Assembly (NCBI GenBank): GCA_018646625.1 | Contig: JABGUJ010000002.1 | Location: 412,843 to 476,842, forward strand | From: Candidatus Woesearchaeota archaeon | GTDB taxonomy: Archaea > Nanobdellota > Nanobdellia > Woesearchaeales > JABGUJ01 | Direction of reading: 5' to 3' | DNA length: 64,000 nucleotides | Translations under genes and position numbers: made by a program | Notes under the pieces: model-generated | Database searches by the model: none | What the model was told of the DNA's origin: nothing | Seen by the model: the letters and a program-made list of their open reading frames with translations, nothing else | Part shown: piece by piece, positions 1 to 7,407 of the stretch | How the letters are laid out: each line of letters starts with the position of its first letter | How positions within the stretch are numbered: the stretch's first letter is position 1

Positions 1-52
1 GTAAATTGGTGATTGATTTAACCAGACCTTATATTACAAGAAGTAAAACAAA

Positions 53-931
53 ATGACTATAAAAACTTTAAAACCATTGGACTTTGGAAATAGAAGAGTG
101 CTTACTACAGAGGAAGCTCTTGCACAGTTGGAAGGCTATGTTCCAGAGAAAACTCCTCAGAATCCACCTACTGACCCAGACCCAGAACCAAATGGTAATT
201 TAGAAGGTTCAGTGGAGATTAGTGGTGATTACATCCTGATGCCTAAAGCTAACACTAAGGCCTTAGGAATTCACGCATTGAGAGAATCCTGTGAAAAGGA
301 AAGCAGTTCTGCTCATCCTCAGTTTGTTAGAACTGATGGCAGTAAAATTTATCGTCCTTTGACATTTAAAGAAGATATAGAAGCGAGAGTTAATGATTAT
401 GAAAGCAATAAAGATACTGATACAAGAGATAACGCTAAAAATAGATTACGTTTATTCAATCGTTGGATAGATTCCTGCACAGGAGTTGCTTACAAAGCAG
501 GCACAACTAAATTTAAATTAATTCCTCAATGTGAACCATTGATTGAAATTGCTAAAGATTTTAATAGTGCGTTTATGGTAATTGATTATGATTCAATAGC
601 AGGAGTAGAGTTGAACAGCAGTAGTGGAAAATATAATGAAAGATTAACAAAAGCAGAAGTTATTGAACATCCTGCTTGGCGAGCAGCAGTTGAAGATGAT
701 AAAAAATTATTAGAAACTTATGCCGAGATTGTTTTTACAGAGTATGCACAACAATATCCTGACCGAGATGCAAGTAAATTAATGAGATTTTGGGTTACAA
801 GTAATACTGCTCAAGATCAACTAAGGGCGTTGTTCGTTAATATTCTAAATAACATTTCAGATGCAAATGGTGGCAATGACCTAGACATTAACGGGTCTTT
901 TCTCCAAGTAGCCCCACCGAAGACGCCGTAG
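53..931 (+). CDS. DGR target protein with C-terminal variable region
   Basis: This 292-residue protein is the diversified partner of the adjacent reverse transcriptase. Its last 32 or so codons (residues 258-288) lie in a 93-base variable repeat that matches a template repeat downstream, with all differences at template adenines. Residues 264, 268, 270, 274, 276, 278, 279, 286 and 287 differ from what the template would encode; seven of the nine come from Asn codons. The N-terminal 50 residues end in a Pro/Asp-rich linker, the middle is mixed alpha/beta by eye, and no signal peptide or membrane segment is visible. An in-frame stop at 44-46 and the ATG at 53 set the start. I do not recognise the fold and see no clear C-type lectin motif. 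The role, probably ligand or surface binding, is inferred from DGR biology only. Confidence 0.85.
   Translation: MTIKTLKPLDFGNRRVLTTEEALAQLEGYVPEKTPQNPPTDPDPEPNGNLEGSVEISGDYILMPKANTKALGIHALRESCEKESSSAHPQFVRTDGSKIYRPLTFKEDIEARVNDYESNKDTDTRDNAKNRLRLFNRWIDSCTGVAYKAGTTKFKLIPQCEPLIEIAKDFNSAFMVIDYDSIAGVELNSSSGKYNERLTKAEVIEHPAWRAAVEDDKKLLETYAEIVFTEYAQQYPDRDASKLMRFWVTSNTAQDQLRALFVNILNNISDANGGNDLDINGSFLQVAPPKTP
824..916 (+). repeat. DGR variable repeat (VR)
   Basis: This 93-base stretch matches 1158-1250 at 83 positions with no gaps. The ten mismatches are at 843, 855, 860, 872, 873, 878, 884, 888, 908 and 911. Each sits opposite an A in the template (seven A to G, three A to T), and all fall at first or second codon positions of the target gene. 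That pattern is diagnostic of DGR adenine mutagenesis. Identity ends in CCCCA, followed by GC-rich sequence, which is the expected place for the initiation of mutagenic homology. Confidence 0.95.
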
Positions 932-937
932 GCAGTC
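922..937 (+). other. GC-rich hairpin just after the VR
   Basis: GACGCC pairs with GGC-A-GTC around a GTA loop (six pairs, one bulged A), starting six bases after the VR ends and overlapping the target stop codon. The stretch 911-942 is much richer in G and C than its surroundings. Some DGRs need a hairpin or cruciform just downstream of the VR for efficient retrohoming; assigning that role here is inference from position. Confidence 0.4.
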
Positions 938-1157
938 GCGCGAAAAATTTAGCCACTCAAATTTAGAAAGCTTTTTATTCTTGTTAGTATTTTCAATAAA
1001 TAGGCCTTGCGTTGCTTCTTTATGAGAAGTAATGGAAGTGCTTGGGCTACACGTCCTTTCGCTACGACAAACTAATATCTGTTTGTCATAAAATTCAATC
1101 ACGACACCTAATGCGTGAAGTGGTGGTGCATTCAACTAGGCGAGAGGGCTACTGAGG
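932..1157 (+). other. Non-coding DGR spacer between target gene and template repeat
   Basis: This 226-base stretch has no plausible plus-strand gene; a minus-strand open frame across it also runs through the VR and resembles nothing. It contains a perfect 7-bp stem (GACAAAC at 1066-1072 with GTTTGTC at 1081-1087, loop of eight). It may be the structured 5' part of the template RNA. No accessory avd-like gene is present here, where many DGRs carry one. Confidence 0.45.
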
Positions 1158-1250
1158 AGGGCGTTGTTCGTTAATAATCTAAATAACAATTCAAATGCAA
1201 ATGGTAACAATAACCTAAACAATAACGGGTCTTTTCTCCAAATAACCCCA
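1158..1250 (+). repeat. DGR template repeat (TR)
   Basis: This invariant copy has about 37 adenines in 93 bases. Read in the target frame it carries 13 Asn codons of the AAY type, the codons that adenine mutagenesis can turn into many amino acids without creating stops. It is expected to be transcribed into template RNA and copied by the reverse transcriptase at 1316-2413. The open frame continues past the repeat to a stop just before the RT gene, as if the TR were a decayed duplicate of a target-gene end. Confidence 0.93.
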
Positions 1251-1315
1251 GCACTACGCAAGGCTTTTATGCTTATTCTAATAGTGGCTTATTATTACTC
1301 AAAGAGGTAGTTTTT

Positions 1316-2413
1316 ATGGAAAATCTTTATTCAAAGCTTTGTGCTTATCAAAATCTTAAACTTGCTTTCAAGAATGCAAGAAAAGGCAAAACTCTGAAAT
1401 CTTATGTTACTGAATTTGAGGAGAATTTAGAAGAAAATTTATCAAAGTTAAGAAGTGAATTGATTTTCCACATCTACAAACCAAAACCTTTAGAAAATTT
1501 TATTCTGCGTGATCCAAAAACAAGAAAAATTAGTAAATCTGCTTTTCGTGATAGAATCGTTCATCACGCATTATGTAACATAATCACCCCAATCCTAGAA
1601 AAAGAGTTTATTTATGATTCCTATGCCAACAGAATTGGCAAAGGAACTTTTAAGGCAATAAAAAGGTTTAATTATTTTGCTAGAAAAGTGTCTAAGAATC
1701 ATACAAGAATTGCTTATGCTTTGAAAGTAGATATTAAACATTATTTTGAAGATGTTAATCATAGTATTTTGATTTCAATTCTCAAAAGAAAAATTGAAGA
1801 TGAAAGAGTATTTTGGTTAATAAAAACTATTTTAACAAATTACAAAACAAAAGTGAAAGGCAAAGGTATGCCTCTTGGCAATCTAACTTCTCAATTTTTT
1901 GCTAATGTTTATCTTAATGAATTAGATCAGTTTATGAAACACAAACTAAGAGCAAAGTATTACATTAGGTATGTTGATGATTTTGTTATTTTTGATGCAT
2001 CTAAGAAGAAACTACAAGATTACAAATTAAAAATCGATAAATTCTTACAAGAAAAGTTATCTTTACAAGCACATCCAGAGAAATCTAGGATCATCCTGCT
2101 CCAAAAAGGAGTTGAATTTTTAGGATTAAGAATATTTCCATACCATAAACTTCTCAAAAAGAAGAATTTAGGGAAGTTTGAAAGGAAACTTAAAGAATTG
2201 TTGTTTGAATATAACTTAAAATTAACTGAGTACGACCAAATTTATGATTTTCTGGAAGGTTGGTGTGCTTATGCTAAGAATGCTAACACTTACAAACTTA
2301 GGGAAAAGATATTAGAACAAACGGAAAATAAGTTTGTAGGTGAAATTTCAACAAAAGAAGTTAACAGATTGATGAAAACAAAAAGATTAAAGGCTCAAAA
2401 AATTACAAAATAA
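1316..2413 (+). CDS. DGR reverse transcriptase
   Basis: A 365-residue RNA-directed DNA polymerase that copies the template RNA with errors at adenines. Visible motifs in order are the first catalytic Asp in VDIKHYF (138-144), GMPLGNLTSQ (184-193), the YVDD active site (219-222) and VEFLGLRIF (266-274). The length is typical of DGR enzymes, and there is no maturase or endonuclease domain as in group II introns. A Shine-Dalgarno sequence (GAGGTAG) precedes the ATG at 1316. It begins 65 bases after the template repeat, and the order target-TR-RT is canonical. The family by itself could be group II-like or retron-like; the TR/VR pair is what settles the DGR call. Confidence 0.93.
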   Translation: MENLYSKLCAYQNLKLAFKNARKGKTLKSYVTEFEENLEENLSKLRSELIFHIYKPKPLENFILRDPKTRKISKSAFRDRIVHHALCNIITPILEKEFIYDSYANRIGKGTFKAIKRFNYFARKVSKNHTRIAYALKVDIKHYFEDVNHSILISILKRKIEDERVFWLIKTILTNYKTKVKGKGMPLGNLTSQFFANVYLNELDQFMKHKLRAKYYIRYVDDFVIFDASKKKLQDYKLKIDKFLQEKLSLQAHPEKSRIILLQKGVEFLGLRIFPYHKLLKKKNLGKFERKLKELLFEYNLKLTEYDQIYDFLEGWCAYAKNANTYKLREKILEQTENKFVGEISTKEVNRLMKTKRLKAQKITK

Positions 2414-2649
2414 AGGATGGATTTAAATATCACTTAATCATTCAATAGAAGTATTACTTCATAATTGGAGTAATAAATAACACTTTCAAATTGAGCCAAA
2501 AGAGGAAGAAATGAATTCGCAAAAATATCTAACAACAAAAAGCGAATTATTAGCTAAAACTTAAAGATTCTGCAGTTTGAGGGCAGTCATCACTGGAAAG
2601 TAACGTCTGTTCAGAAACATTTATAAATCCCTTATAATACCCTAATTCT
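2414..2649. other. Intergenic region between the DGR and the NAD cluster
   Basis: No convincing gene is present. A 7-bp inverted repeat (AATTCGC at 2514-2520, GCGAATT at 2542-2548) lies in the middle, within a 17-codon open frame I do not trust. The right end carries a TATA-like TTTATAAA about 25 bases before the ATG at 2650, which suggests a leaderless transcript for the next gene. Confidence 0.5.
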
Positions 2650-3768
2650 ATGAAAACGCGCGTTTTTAATGATTCAGACATCCACGATTATGCCCTAAAT
2701 AGGCTTTTTGGTAGCAATGTTTCTGTAGATGATGTTAGCAGAATAGAGTTGCATAATGGTATTCTTCCTTCTGAATTAGAATCACTAGTCTCAACAAGAA
2801 TGGGAGATGGTGTTACAGTAGTAAATCAAAGAAACGGAAGAGAACCTATTTTGTTTCATTCAGGTGTTTTGTTTATTCCACAATACAGTGGTTTTGGAAG
2901 AAGAGAAAGATATGAAGAAATGATTGAAGCGTTTGTTCAGATTAGCGGTAAAGATATTAAATTTGAATCAAAAGAAAGAAAAGATGATCCAAGAGAAACT
3001 AATGTTGCATTTGATAATTTAGCATATGATTTTACAATGGGACTTTTTGTTCCTTCTGAAAGATATGATGCCTGGAGAATTTTTCCTGAACATGACATTG
3101 GTGAAATAAGAAAAATCATCTTTGGTCCTACTAGTGCTGTTGCAAAGCAATCAGATGTTGTTGCTAAAGGAGAGAGTGAATATTTAGATGCACAAATCAT
3201 TGAAGTTGAAGGTGAAAGAATTCTAAACTTAGGTTATGTTTATTCTGATCAAGTTGGAATATTGTTAGATAAGATTACAAGAGAGTATGACGCTATTGGA
3301 AGAAGAAATGGCGGAGTGGCTCTAAGAGTTGGTATGCTAGGTCGAGTTGGAGGATTAGCATATGGAATGCAAAGACATGATTTGGTTTTCCCTCATGGCA
3401 TAATTGATGAAGTTGATCTAGAAACTCTAGACGGCTCAAAGGTGTATCCAATACATAACAGAATGATTGGAGAGAATGGACATAGAGGAGTTAACTTGAA
3501 TGTTACTAGTGTAATAAACGAATCTCCTGAAGATCTTAGGCTTGCAAGAGATCTAGGTTGTGTATGTGTAGAGATGGAAGTTAGAGAGAGTGTAGAAGCA
3601 ATCAATAGAGCAAGACGTCGTTATCATAATAATCTTAATGTTGGTTTTGGTTTTGTAGGTCATGTATCTGATTTGCCTTTGCAAGGAGATACTTTAGCTA
3701 AAGAGTTAGATTCAGATAAAGGAGAACGGAATGCGGTTCGTGCGGTGTTGTACGGATTGACTCATTAA
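2650..3768 (+). CDS. Nucleoside phosphorylase-like protein
   Basis: A 372-residue protein whose C-terminal half resembles the purine/uridine phosphorylase superfamily: a glycine-rich segment (GMLGRVGGL), a DLVFPHG strand like the DVVIP strand of phosphorylases, and CVEMEVRE (about 305-312) matching the E-M-E ribose-binding motif, then VSDLPLQGD. Its family would split a nucleoside with phosphate. Next to NAD salvage genes, nicotinamide riboside or a purine nucleoside is a reasonable substrate, but this is inference. The N-terminal 150 residues are not recognised and make the protein longer than ordinary phosphorylases. It converges on the NAD kinase gene with a 4-base overlap. Confidence 0.6.
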   Translation: MKTRVFNDSDIHDYALNRLFGSNVSVDDVSRIELHNGILPSELESLVSTRMGDGVTVVNQRNGREPILFHSGVLFIPQYSGFGRRERYEEMIEAFVQISGKDIKFESKERKDDPRETNVAFDNLAYDFTMGLFVPSERYDAWRIFPEHDIGEIRKIIFGPTSAVAKQSDVVAKGESEYLDAQIIEVEGERILNLGYVYSDQVGILLDKITREYDAIGRRNGGVALRVGMLGRVGGLAYGMQRHDLVFPHGIIDEVDLETLDGSKVYPIHNRMIGENGHRGVNLNVTSVINESPEDLRLARDLGCVCVEMEVRESVEAINRARRRYHNNLNVGFGFVGHVSDLPLQGDTLAKELDSDKGERNAVRAVLYGLTH

Positions 3769-4580
3769 TTTCTTAATTGTCCTAGCGCAATTAAAGGCGT
3801 GCCAGATTTTATTATCAGTTCTTTTCCTAAAGTGAAGTCGTATTCTAAATGATTTCCATCAACATATAATGTACCTTGTCTTGTTAGTGAATGTACTTGT
3901 AGTTGTTCAGCATATTGAGGTGTAGCGTTTCTTGTTCCTCGATGTACATATTGTAGTTTAGTGGATTCTAAGGGCATTACTTTTCCGTTTTCTTCATACA
4001 TCCACCCAGTTGAGCCAGCAGCGGTGCATACAAGTAATCCGGAGTTTTTGTATTCTTTTGTATTTAGAATATACCGAGTTGTTGCTGCAGGGTTAGAGTG
4101 TGCTACTAAAACATCATTTAACGCTAATTGTTGCAGAGGTTTACCCTCTAGTGTTAATTCTAGCCTACTGAGTTCGTTACGTTTTGCGGTTTCTATGTTT
4201 TGCCATGCTTGTTCAAACTTTTCTCTATTTGTTGACATAAAAAAACCAACACTATTTTGTGGATCAGAATTTACCCCTAAAACCGGAGTCGTTGTTACGT
4301 AATGAGATACTTCTAGAAAAGTACCATCTCCACCAACGGCAATTACTAGATCTTCATCTACTTGTTCTAGATCTGCACGATAAATGGCTCTGTGTTGTAC
4401 CCCAGATCGTTGCAATACATCTAAAACATGATCTAGGGTTCTTCTTTGAGTATCAGCACTAGTTCTCATGGTTTTTACATCCGAGTTTGTGCTTTTGAGA
4501 AAATCTCTAACATCTTTGTCGGGTGAATTTCCGTATAGTTCGAAACTGCTTTTTTTGTATACAACTAATGCAGAGTTCAT
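3765..4580 (-). CDS. nadK: NAD kinase
   Basis: This 271-residue enzyme phosphorylates NAD to NADP. The family motifs are GGDGTFL (83-89), NDVL (155-158) and TAAGSTGW (186-193). The GGDGT loop and the glycine-rich TAGSTG segment are the ATP and NAD sites of the PpnK family. It is the last gene of the pncA-to-nadK run, and its ATG overlaps the stop of the nucleoside hydrolase gene (ATGA), implying coupled translation. The end overlaps the convergent phosphorylase-like gene by four bases. Confidence 0.93.
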   Translation of the reverse strand: MNSALVVYKKSSFELYGNSPDKDVRDFLKSTNSDVKTMRTSADTQRRTLDHVLDVLQRSGVQHRAIYRADLEQVDEDLVIAVGGDGTFLEVSHYVTTTPVLGVNSDPQNSVGFFMSTNREKFEQAWQNIETAKRNELSRLELTLEGKPLQQLALNDVLVAHSNPAATTRYILNTKEYKNSGLLVCTAAGSTGWMYEENGKVMPLESTKLQYVHRGTRNATPQYAEQLQVHSLTRQGTLYVDGNHLEYDFTLGKELIIKSGTPLIALGQLRN

Positions 4581-5407
4581 AAATTATTACCTCTTAGAAT
4601 TGAGTCTAGAAATGTTCTACTAAAGTCTCTTGAAACATGGGTTGTTACTGAAGTTCTTTGCGCGGCGTAACATACTTGAGAGGTTACTCTTTGATCTATA
4701 TGATGATGCACAGTTAAAGGGTCATAAAGATATGCAACAGGATAAGAGATGTAATCCATCCATTCCTGTGCTGCCGCTGCAAGATATTTCACGGCTTGCG
4801 AAGGATGTTTTCCCATTTGCTGCAGATCTTCGGAAGTTAGAAAATTAAGTTTACACACTCCAGTTGTTACTATTGTTTTGTCAACCTCTGCAGCCATCAC
4901 AATGTCTACGGCTTCGGGATCAACTTTGAAATTATGAGATCGATAGTTAATGAAATATTCACTCGATCTTACTACGGCATTACCCATTAAGTATAGATGA
5001 TTGACCGCGCCAGGTAATTCAGGATAAGTTTGAAAGGCTTTTGCAATATTTGTTAGAGGACCAATGGCTGCAATGTTAATATTTCCGCGATTTCTAAGAA
5101 TTGTTTCCGCTAGCGCATCTATACCGTCACGTTCTATGTCTAGCACATCATCATTTTCTAAAAAGCCTTGTCCTTCTCTGCCAGAGGTGTAAATATGTCT
5201 TTGTTTTAGTGGTGTTTCTTCACCCATGTGTACTGGAACATCTTTACCTAATAAGTTGAGAAGTTTTTTTGCAATCTTCGCTCTAGTTTCAGTATCTCCG
5301 TGAACGGTTGTGATTAATTCTAAATCTATACCTGATTTAACGGCGTGAGCGATTGCTAGTGCATCGTCAACATCAGTTCCAATATCCGTGTCAATTATTA
5401 ATTTCAT
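4577..5407 (-). CDS. Inosine-uridine type nucleoside hydrolase
   Basis: A 276-residue nucleoside hydrolase. The N-terminus has the calcium-binding aspartate cluster DTDIGTDVDDAL (residues 6-17), a variant of DTDxGxDD, and the middle carries IAAIGPLTNIA, typical of IUNH enzymes. I chose the ATG at 5407 because the protein then begins MKLIIDTD as the family does and overlaps the nadM stop by four bases; the frame is open further upstream but that part looks spurious. IUNH enzymes cut ribonucleosides into base and ribose. Between nadM and nadK it may act on nicotinamide or nicotinic acid riboside to feed the salvage route, which is inference. Confidence 0.88.
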   Translation of the reverse strand: MKLIIDTDIGTDVDDALAIAHAVKSGIDLELITTVHGDTETRAKIAKKLLNLLGKDVPVHMGEETPLKQRHIYTSGREGQGFLENDDVLDIERDGIDALAETILRNRGNINIAAIGPLTNIAKAFQTYPELPGAVNHLYLMGNAVVRSSEYFINYRSHNFKVDPEAVDIVMAAEVDKTIVTTGVCKLNFLTSEDLQQMGKHPSQAVKYLAAAAQEWMDYISYPVAYLYDPLTVHHHIDQRVTSQVCYAAQRTSVTTHVSRDFSRTFLDSILRGNNL

Positions 5408-6021
5408 CTTCCCTCGTAAACGTGTCTTCGTTCCTCTTCTGTGCTCTCCCAAGGAGTATAATCAGGGGAGAGTACTGCTAATGTTTCTTCAGCAAATTCT
5501 TCTTGAAAGCGTTCCACTAAGCCATTTGTTTTTAGATAATCCGCAACCGGTTCTGGAACCATACATTCCCAATCTCCGTTAGTTGCAAGTTCTATTCGTA
5601 CTATTGTGGCTTTTACGTCTCGTTTTCTATTTCCGGGAACGGCCTGCACAGGCGTTAGAACTTCATATGTATCTTGCAATAACTCCGCAACATAACCATT
5701 ACCAGTAACAAAGTGTGTTATTTCGCCAAATTGTTCTACAACTTCTTGTTTCCATTTTGAACCATCTCGGTACTGAGGCAAGTGTGCGTAATCAGGAATT
5801 TGTACTAGGGAATAGTTTTGATATTTGGGACCTAGAACCAGGTCAATCATCGCTCTCGATTCATCGGCAGTAAATGGATTTCTCACGTTGTATTGGTTGC
5901 TGCTACCAATTCCGATAACGACATGTTCTGCTGTTTCGCATAATGCTTCCAAAGCAGACGCACTTCCGTTATGTAGTGGCTTGAATCTTCCAATAAAACC
6001 CACGATCCCTAACTCAGTCAT
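5404..6021 (-). CDS. nadM: NMN/NaMN adenylyltransferase, NadM-like
   Basis: A 205-residue nucleotidyltransferase of the archaeal NadM type that joins (nicotinate) mononucleotide with ATP to give the dinucleotide. The nucleotide-binding loop is GRFKPLHNG (11-19), and GSSNQYNVRNPFTADE follows the usual NadM pattern of GS..NPFT..E. The family HxGH signature reads HNGS here, so the second His is Ser. The C-terminal 40 residues extend beyond typical archaeal NadM. It overlaps the Nudix gene by one base and the nucleoside hydrolase by four, so it is translated within the operon. Confidence 0.88.
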   Translation of the reverse strand: MTELGIVGFIGRFKPLHNGSASALEALCETAEHVVIGIGSSNQYNVRNPFTADESRAMIDLVLGPKYQNYSLVQIPDYAHLPQYRDGSKWKQEVVEQFGEITHFVTGNGYVAELLQDTYEVLTPVQAVPGNRKRDVKATIVRIELATNGDWECMVPEPVADYLKTNGLVERFQEEFAEETLAVLSPDYTPWESTEEERRHVYEGR

Positions 6022-6479
6022 CAGGCATACCCCCTATGTTCCAAATATTTCATTAGAATTCGTTCATGATCAAACACAATTTGTCCTTGACCTAGTAAAT
6101 CTCTAACTTCATTTATGGTATACAGAGTTGCAGTCTTTGCGTCATCTCCCGCTCTTAGTTCGCCGTATCCTTTTGCAACGTAAGTTACGCTAATCATATG
6201 TGCACGAGGATCCCTCAAGGGATCGGAGTGTACACATAGAGGGGATTCAGGAGACTCGAGAATAACTTCTAATCCGGTTTCTTCTTTAGCTTCTTTCGCC
6301 GCATTTTCTTCAAGAGAAATTCCTAGTTCAGCAAATCCTCCTGGAAGAGCAATACCGTGCGGTGGATTTTTTCTTGTGATTAATACAATTCCATCTTTAT
6401 CGCCATTGTTGTATTCAATAACAATATCAGTTGTAGGGATTGGATTTCTGTAAACTTGGATCTTATCTTGAGCGGGCAT
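6021..6479 (-). CDS. Nudix hydrolase in the NAD operon
   Basis: A 152-residue single-domain Nudix protein. The Nudix box spans about residues 47-70 (GGFAELGISLEENAAKEAK, then EETGL). The metal-binding E-x2-EE core is kept, the canonical Arg is Lys and the first Glu position is Ile. The mid-section RDPRAHMISVTYVA matches the ADP-ribose pyrophosphatase-like branch. A likely job is to hydrolyse ADP-ribose or a dinucleotide and return the parts to NAD metabolism; the substrate is not shown by sequence. A strong Shine-Dalgarno (AGGAGGT) precedes its ATG. Confidence 0.85.
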   Translation of the reverse strand: MPAQDKIQVYRNPIPTTDIVIEYNNGDKDGIVLITRKNPPHGIALPGGFAELGISLEENAAKEAKEETGLEVILESPESPLCVHSDPLRDPRAHMISVTYVAKGYGELRAGDDAKTATLYTINEVRDLLGQGQIVFDHERILMKYLEHRGYA

Positions 6480-6489
6480 TTTTACCTCC

Positions 6490-7395
6490 TTATTGATAAA
6501 TTAAAGTTACAGGCGCACTAGGTGGATGAATTATTTCCATTTTAGGCGCTGCAACATTTTCGTGTCTTCTGATAACGTCGTCTACCATCTCACTAGTAGT
6601 ATGATACTTGTGTTCTCCAAAGCTGTCATGATAGAATGCTCTTTGTTGCTTAGCAAGTGGATGTACTTGACCGTGAGTGTAGAGTTCTTCTTGGGTTAGG
6701 CCTTGAGCAAGTCCTTCAGTTACAAGTTCTACAAAGTTATACTCATAACCTAAATCTTTGAAATCTGTTTGACCAGGTTCTAATCCCGCAGAGGGTGTTC
6801 TGCTGGCCATGTCTTCAAAACCAAGGTAAGATGCCATTTGTCTAACCAGTCGTTTAGGCAAACCAGAAATTGGACTCATGTGTACTGCACCATCACCAAA
6901 AAGAGTGTAGTAACCAATTCCAAAATCTTCGTCTTTGTTACCCGTACCTGCAACGGTTTTTCTTTCAGTAGCAGACTTTGTTGAAAGCACGTTGGCTCTA
7001 ATTCTAGAAGTTAAGTTTCCTCTGTGGAAATTATTTGAGAGTGCTTCAGGATTAGTTCCTTCATACGCTTTGACTATCCCTTCAATACTTTGAGTCTCAC
7101 ATCGTATTCCCAATCGTTCTGCAACTTTAATTCCGTCTTCAGTGTCTGCATCTATGTTCGTACTTGAAGGTAAAACATATCCCACCAACTCTAAAGTGTC
7201 ATCATGTGTTGCATTGTAACTGTCAAATGCTTTTTTAATTAGGGCAGCAGTAGTTGTTGAATCCACCCCTCCCGATAAACCGATAACACAACCAGTTGAA
7301 TTGGCTCTTTTCACTGTATCGACTACAAAGTCACCTATTTCTTGACTTACTAATTCCGCATCCATTTCTGGAATGATTATTTTTTTCTCGAGCAT
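6490..7395 (-). CDS. nadE: NAD synthetase
   Basis: A 301-residue ATP pyrophosphatase that amidates nicotinic acid adenine dinucleotide to NAD. The P-loop is SGGVDS (41-46). GTGNKDEDFGIGYYTLFGDG is a classic NadE segment with the deamido-NAD and ammonia-site residues. No glutaminase domain is attached, so it is the ammonia-dependent form. It follows pncA by 12 bases with an AGGAGGT ribosome-binding site, inside the salvage operon. Confidence 0.95.
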   Translation of the reverse strand: MLEKKIIIPEMDAELVSQEIGDFVVDTVKRANSTGCVIGLSGGVDSTTTAALIKKAFDSYNATHDDTLELVGYVLPSSTNIDADTEDGIKVAERLGIRCETQSIEGIVKAYEGTNPEALSNNFHRGNLTSRIRANVLSTKSATERKTVAGTGNKDEDFGIGYYTLFGDGAVHMSPISGLPKRLVRQMASYLGFEDMASRTPSAGLEPGQTDFKDLGYEYNFVELVTEGLAQGLTQEELYTHGQVHPLAKQQRAFYHDSFGEHKYHTTSEMVDDVIRRHENVAAPKMEIIHPPSAPVTLIYQ

Positions 7396-7407
7396 TTTGT
7401 CTACCTC

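Noticed and set aside
881-1135. 84-codon minus-strand open frame across the VR and spacer
   Set aside because: It overlaps the VR antisense to the target gene, has no ribosome-binding site or promoter and resembles no family; it is a by-product of the repeat sequence.
1316-2413. Group II intron or retron interpretation of the reverse transcriptase
   Set aside because: No maturase/endonuclease domain or intron ends are visible, and the adenine-specific TR/VR pair directly supports a DGR.
2511-2564. 17-codon plus-strand open frame starting MNSQKYL
   Set aside because: It has an AGGAAG-like upstream sequence, but is too short, overlaps an inverted repeat and has no supporting homology.
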